64,000 nt of DNA from Pegea sp. RAD2-039 (taxonomy: Eukaryota; Chordata; Thaliacea; Salpida; Salpidae), in the NCBI GenBank assembly GCA_034620365.1, contig JAQGEQ010000204.1, forward strand, positions 1 through 64,000, written 5' to 3'. Every line of letters begins with the position of its first letter. Positions within the stretch are counted from its first letter, which is position 1. Below, piece by piece: positions 61,101 to 64,000 of the stretch. The notes beneath the pieces were generated by a model. That model worked only from the letters and a program-made list of their open reading frames with translations. It made no database searches and was not told where the DNA came from. The translations under genes were made by a program, and so were the position numbers.

Positions 61101-64000
61101 AAAGCTTGTAAGTCTGGTCAGGTCACACCCGTTGAAACGAGAGAGAAGTTAGGAGAGAGTGAGGAAGGAAGGTTTTTCTGCAGTTTTCTTAAGAGTGGAT
61201 GTCGCAACAGATGAACACGCACGCACACACATACACGCGTGCACACGCACACACACTCAGCTGTACATTAGCGCACGCACTCGCGTTTAAAGAAACGAAA
61301 AGCACGAGTAACACACACACACCCGCGCGCACATCAAGCTGTCAGTTTCTTTTTTGGTGATTTTGAGCGTATACGCGCTCAATCACATAATTCTATGAGC
61401 TGAAGGTGCCATTAAAACACAAGTTGAAATCGAATAATTTGCTTTTAATAAACACCTGATACTTCCTTCGCCAGCTTCATATGCTTCATCTATACTTTTA
61501 TGGTTAGGAACACCATAATTACACCATTTTCCTAATCGATCGTCGAACCACTTCCATTCTCGAGTGTAACCATGGTATTTGTGCTTGATAATGGCTCGAC
61601 GACCTAGTGTGACGCAAGTTTGCTCGTACAAGTCGATAAGAAGAAGAATAGGTGAAATCCATCTGTAGAAAAGAATAATCTCAGATAAAAGAGACAACAA
61701 ACAAATAAACAAATGGAATCAGTGAAGCGTGACAGGTGGGTTCGAACGCGCTTCAAGTACCACCCCTCTTTCTCATCCTCTTCCTCCTCTTATCTCTCCC
61801 AGATCCCTGCCGCTGCTCCCAGACTAGAGAGAGACTGCCGTCTGCGGTTAGAGCTTACTGCTGATGTAAAGGTCACGTATCTCATTCAGACATGAGAGAT
61901 TGGGGAGGAGAAACTGCGAGAGACAGTGAAAGGTAGGTTACTTTGGTGTGGCAGTATCCGCTTCCATCTTCTGATTTTCCAACCAATTCACTGCTGACGT
62001 CAGCAGTTGAACAAACTTCGGGATCAGTTGTTCCTTAGCAACGATCTTTGCACACGACGCTTTCATCTCCTGCAAGTTGATGCTTTCAGCAACTAGTTTG
62101 CTATCAGCTGATCTGAAGGCTTACTTCAAACAGAAGAGCGAGAAGTAGGGCTTGAGTGGCGAGTCCGTTGGTCCTGACGTCATCAGCAAACCAGAGGCGG
62201 TTGGGGTTGTCGGCGGTGGCGTTTTCATAATCATGTTGAAGTGATGAGCAAGTTGCAGTGACCTGTTTCAACAACATCATCAGTACAAGTCAATAAATAA
62301 GGCGAGCAGCTACCCCCCTTCTCCTGTGACGTCACTCACCTGCTTGACGAGTCTTTTTAGTACATCCGTCGACCAATCAACACCAGCCCTCTTCATCAGT
62401 ACCACAATCATATCACAAACTCTGAAAGAAGATCATTTTAGAATCAAGTTGAAGTTGATCTTACGGATGAAGATCACCTGTAGACGGTTTCAGGGAGCTG
62501 GTTGACAAGTTGAAGACTTCCTTCAAAAATATTCATCGCAAACTCATCTAATTCACTCGATGACATCGGCTCCTCGTCGTCCTGACAACAGAACAAACGA
62601 TGACGTCACACATGAAAGATTAAATGATGTCGTACTTGACTGAGTTTCTTCATCTCGATCTCATCTCGCGTCATTTCGTCATTCCGTTTCTTCTCTTCTT
62701 CAAGGCGAGATTTTGCCGCCTACAACCACACCAACATGTCATCAACTACGTCATCACTTAATCGCGCTTCTTACGTCATCAACTTTGAAACCTAGTTCTG
62801 AATATCGCGGAAACCTCCACTCTTCTCTCATAATTCCCTGAAGCGGGCGATCCACTGTAAAGTCCTCGGAGAAACTTCCTTCGGGTCTTGAAGAGTCCTA
62901 ACAACCAAACAAATCGGTTGCTAGTCACCATCGGTTGCTAGGCAACATCAGTTGCTACTCACAACTGCTTCAGATGCGTTCTCGAGTGACATGGTGATAG
63001 CGCGAAGTATATCTTCTTCTTCGGTGGAATGATTCAGCAACCATTCAGTAGCAGCTTCGATGCCAGGATTCTGTGTTAACGCCAACAGCACGCGTTCTCG
63101 GCTAAAACCCATATCCATGAGCTAACGAGAGAACGATGACGTCAGCAAGGAGGAGTCATATGCGTATCTAATATGTAAATGAGCTGCTGACTTGTGTAAC
63201 ATTCGAGTTGGAAGGATAATCAATGTTGGAATGATGAAAACTCTCTCCACTATCTTCGACAAGTTGGTTTCGAACTGCTTCAGTTGGAGCTGAACTTTGT
63301 GATGGTCCAGCAACAGCTTCGAACAGAAGTTCTCTGCAAGTTACAAGTTGCGGGTCAGTGGTTGGAGGTCAGTGACAGGACTTACTCAGACGGGGCATCT
63401 GAAGTGAAAGTAGCGGTGGAGGATGCTGCTGGACATAAAATTGCTGATTTAGTAAACAATCACGTGGCGTGACGTCACTGACCGTTGGAGGTGAAGGCAG
63501 CTGATGATGACGTCATCTTTTTGTCATCTGAATCGCGCTTTTCTTCCATCAGCTTGTCTCTGATCATCTTTTCACCACGAATCAGATGACACAAAATTAA
63601 GATGACTGAGTCACAAATGCGACTGGACAATTTAGGTAGGCAACCACTGGACCAGAGATGTTGTAAGGCAGTCAACGTTTCCTGATTACCAAGCAAACAG
63701 TTAGAGGGCGTCATGGCAACCGAGAAATGCTGACCTTTTGCATTTTAACAAGAAACTTTGCAGCACTAAACGGAATGATTGGAGGTGCCCGTGACTTGTC
63801 AGAAGAATGAATTTTGGTGAAAACTAAATGGGGTGAACTCATAATATTCTTGGGGTTAACTAGACGTTCAACAAGGGACAACCAGGGTTCAAGGAAGTCA
63901 GCCAGGGTTCCTGTAATAAGAGAACCTATCAAATATTGATAGAACTATAGTGTAGATGAGAACTAACCAGGAATTTCACTTTGAGATGTAAACATATCTT
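47787..64000 (-). CDS. HUWE1: HUWE1 HECT-type E3 ubiquitin ligase, C-terminal part (5' end outside window)
   Basis: HUWE1 is a very large E3 ligase that ubiquitinates many nuclear and cytoplasmic substrates. Reading the minus strand from the right edge: armadillo-like helical segments, UBA and UIM (62963-63121), WWE (exons 61456-61662 and 59150-59298), Ser/Asp-rich linkers with an acidic tract, UBM-type repeats (about 53.1-52.6 kb), further helical segments, then the HECT domain, ending at TGA 47787-47789 with the residues ECTEGFGLA. Domain order and sequence match animal HUWE1 very closely, including [20 protein letters not shown] and [11 protein letters not shown] near the end. Dozens of exons are separated mostly by introns of 45-90 bp. 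Exceptions are the let-7 host intron 53642-54490 and the WWE intron 59299-61455. The N-terminal half lies beyond 64000. Confidence 0.96.
52600..53120 (-). other. HUWE1: UBM-type ubiquitin-binding repeats of HUWE1
   Basis: Three related segments occur in order on the minus strand: [35 protein letters not shown] and [18 protein letters not shown], followed by [14 protein letters not shown]. The FL..LP...R.EV core is the ubiquitin-binding motif repeat known from HUWE1 and some DNA polymerases. They are spread over exons with short introns. In the family they help bind ubiquitin chains. Confidence 0.85.
53786..53879 (-). ncRNA. let-7: let-7 family microRNA precursor A
   Basis: On the minus strand the 5' arm starts CCGCG, then TGAGGTAGAAGGTAA (mature at 53853-53874), carrying the let-7 seed GAGGTAG. 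The 3' arm, TTACCTTCTAGCTC then CGCGG, pairs with it over 13 of 14 positions plus the terminal CCGCG/CGCGG stem. Loop about 30 bases. It is the 3'-most member (in transcript direction) of a four-hairpin cluster in one HUWE1 intron. The mature differs from canonical let-7 at position 9 (A for T). Confidence 0.88.
53947..54023 (-). ncRNA. let-7: let-7 family microRNA precursor B
   Basis: The minus strand reads CGTAC, then TGAGGTAGTAGGTTA (mature at 53997-54018), a loop, then a 3' arm containing AACTGATCAGCCTACTAG and GTACG. The CGTAC/GTACG ends pair, and CTAGTAGG on the opposite arm matches the mature strand. The first 15 bases of the mature are identical to canonical let-7. It lies on the coding strand of HUWE1, so it can be processed from the HUWE1 pre-mRNA. 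Confidence 0.93.
54100..54178 (-). ncRNA. let-7: let-7 family microRNA precursor C
   Basis: The minus strand 5' arm reads AATT, then TGAGGTAGTAGGTTATGTGG (mature at about 54153-54174). The 3' arm ATATAACCTACTCCTTCACT pairs with it along nearly its whole length. The mature start is identical to canonical let-7. It sits about 80 bp upstream, in transcript direction, of hairpin B. Confidence 0.93.
54264..54358 (-). ncRNA. let-7: let-7 family microRNA precursor D
   Basis: The minus strand 5' arm reads CCTGGG, then TGAGGTAGTGGATTTTGTAG (mature at 54330-54351), with the let-7 seed. The 3' arm ACTGCAAAATCTACCATC followed by TCTCCAGC pairs with it, including a terminal CTGG/CCAG stem. It is the 5'-most hairpin of the cluster in transcript direction. 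Its mature diverges from canonical let-7 from position 10 onward. Confidence 0.9.
56193..56300 (-). other. HUWE1: Acidic Asp/Glu tract of HUWE1
   Basis: The minus strand encodes a run of Asp and Glu ([18 protein letters not shown]-like) made from GAT/GAC and GAA/GAG codons, seen on the plus strand as TCATCATCGTCG repeats. HUWE1 proteins carry an acidic stretch in this central disordered part. The simple trinucleotide composition makes this segment prone to length variation. Confidence 0.8.
56881..57052. repeat. 20-bp minisatellite, eight full copies plus a partial, in a HUWE1 intron
   Basis: The unit AACAACCAGAAAACACCATT repeats head to tail with exact 20-bp spacing. Variant copies GACGACCAG occur as the second unit (56901) and the partial last unit (57041), and an AACATT variant occurs at 56961-56980 and 57001-57020. 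The array fills the intron near 56860-57060, between the exon ending in the [12 protein letters not shown]-type linker and the next exon downstream. Confidence 0.93.
57848..57861. promoter_or_regulatory. RFX X-box-like palindrome in a HUWE1 intron
   Basis: GTTACCTGGGTAAC is a perfect inverted repeat fitting the RFX X-box consensus GTNRCC-N(0-3)-RGYAAC. Related palindromes occur at 62934-62946 (GTTGCTAGGCAAC) and 50767-50781 (GTTGCTAGTGGCAAC). Binding is inferred from the motif only. Confidence 0.45.
59150..61662 (-). other. HUWE1: WWE domain of HUWE1, split by a 2.16-kb intron
   Basis: The exon 61456-61662 encodes [14 protein letters not shown], then [17 protein letters not shown] and [14 protein letters not shown]. 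The exon 59150-59298 continues [15 protein letters not shown] and [14 protein letters not shown]. Together they form the WWE domain, a poly-ADP-ribose-type or ligase-associated binding module characteristic of HUWE1. The intron between them (59299-61455) is the longest in this part of the gene. It holds AT-rich sequence and a CA/CG tract, with no gene that I can see. Confidence 0.9.
61214..61332. repeat. Alternating CA/CG simple-sequence tract
   Basis: Long runs of alternating purine-pyrimidine (ACACGCACGCACACACATAC, CGCGTGCACACGCACACAC, GCGCACGCACTCGCG, ACACACACACCCGCGCGC) are interrupted by short AT segments. Such tracts favour left-handed Z-DNA and are unstable in length. It lies near the donor end of the WWE intron of HUWE1. 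Confidence 0.85.
62963..63121 (-). other. HUWE1: UBA and UIM of HUWE1
   Basis: One exon encodes [17 protein letters not shown] and [13 protein letters not shown], a UBA domain with the MGF motif. It is followed directly by [19 protein letters not shown], a UIM with the central A...S core. Both bind ubiquitin in animal HUWE1. The exon is bounded by a TAG acceptor at 63122 and a GTGAGT donor at 62962. Confidence 0.9.

Larger units (their letters stand above)
48614..63515. promoter_or_regulatory. 28 exact TGACGTCA palindromes (CRE/ATF-type) across the HUWE1 locus
   Basis: Exact copies start at 48614, 49194, 49268, 52399, 52845, 53425, 53655, 54593, 54645, 56036, 56059, 56157, 56176, 56379, 56554, 56661, 57670, 58005, 58107, 58129, 58367, 61995, 62175, 62327, 62601, 63137, 63470 and 63508. 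Chance expectation for an 8-base word in 16 kb is about 0.25. Most lie in short introns; a few (54645, 57670, 61995) are in coding exons. The word is the consensus site for CREB/ATF bZIP factors, but function here is not shown. I saw no exact copy in positions 1-47700. Confidence 0.75.

Noticed and set aside
61735-61755. GGTTCGAAC word resembling a tRNA B box in a HUWE1 intron
   Set aside because: The flanking bases do not form a T-arm stem on either strand and no acceptor stem or A box is present.

Overview
This is a eukaryotic window. Its protein-coding genes are split by GT-AG introns, many of them very short. I infer a tunicate or another compact-genome chordate. A complete connexin gene is present, and connexins are known only from chordates. 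Next to it lie a FREM1-type extracellular matrix gene, a SHOC1-like meiosis gene and HUWE1. The introns (29-100 bp in many places) are far smaller than vertebrate ones. I cannot name the species.

Layout, left to right. (1) 1-8170, plus strand: the 3' part of a large secreted mucin/VWF-like gene, with nearly identical 333-bp coding repeats, VWC repeats, a VWD-C8-TIL module and a C-terminal cystine knot. (2) 8171-12414: AT-rich intergenic DNA. (3) 12415-14063, plus: an eight-exon connexin of about 304 aa. (4) 15926-23081, plus: a 28-exon SHOC1/ZIP2-like gene. Two of its introns hold repeat-like insertions. (5) 23400-37017, minus: a FREM1-like gene (signal peptide, FREM N-terminal region, about eleven CSPG repeats, Calx-beta, C-type lectin), convergent with gene 4. 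(6) 37018-47786: AT-rich DNA with no convincing gene. (7) 47787-64000 and beyond, minus: the C-terminal part of HUWE1 (UBA, UIM, WWE, acidic tract, UBM repeats, HECT). Its 5' end lies outside the window.

The most important hidden element is a cluster of four let-7 precursor hairpins at 53786-54358. They sit on the HUWE1 coding strand inside one 849-bp intron. Human HUWE1 also hosts let-7 family genes (let-7f-2 and miR-98) in an intron, so the host-miRNA association probably predates the split between this lineage and vertebrates.

The HUWE1 locus is also compositionally distinct. It is much richer in GC than the 47 kb to its left, and I count 28 exact copies of the palindrome TGACGTCA in it, plus RFX X-box-like palindromes. 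I saw no exact TGACGTCA copy in the left 47 kb. The genes do not form one pathway. Genes 1 and 5 encode extracellular matrix or mucus proteins, the connexin makes gap junctions, the SHOC1-like protein acts in meiotic crossover formation, and HUWE1 is a ubiquitin ligase that co-transcribes let-7.
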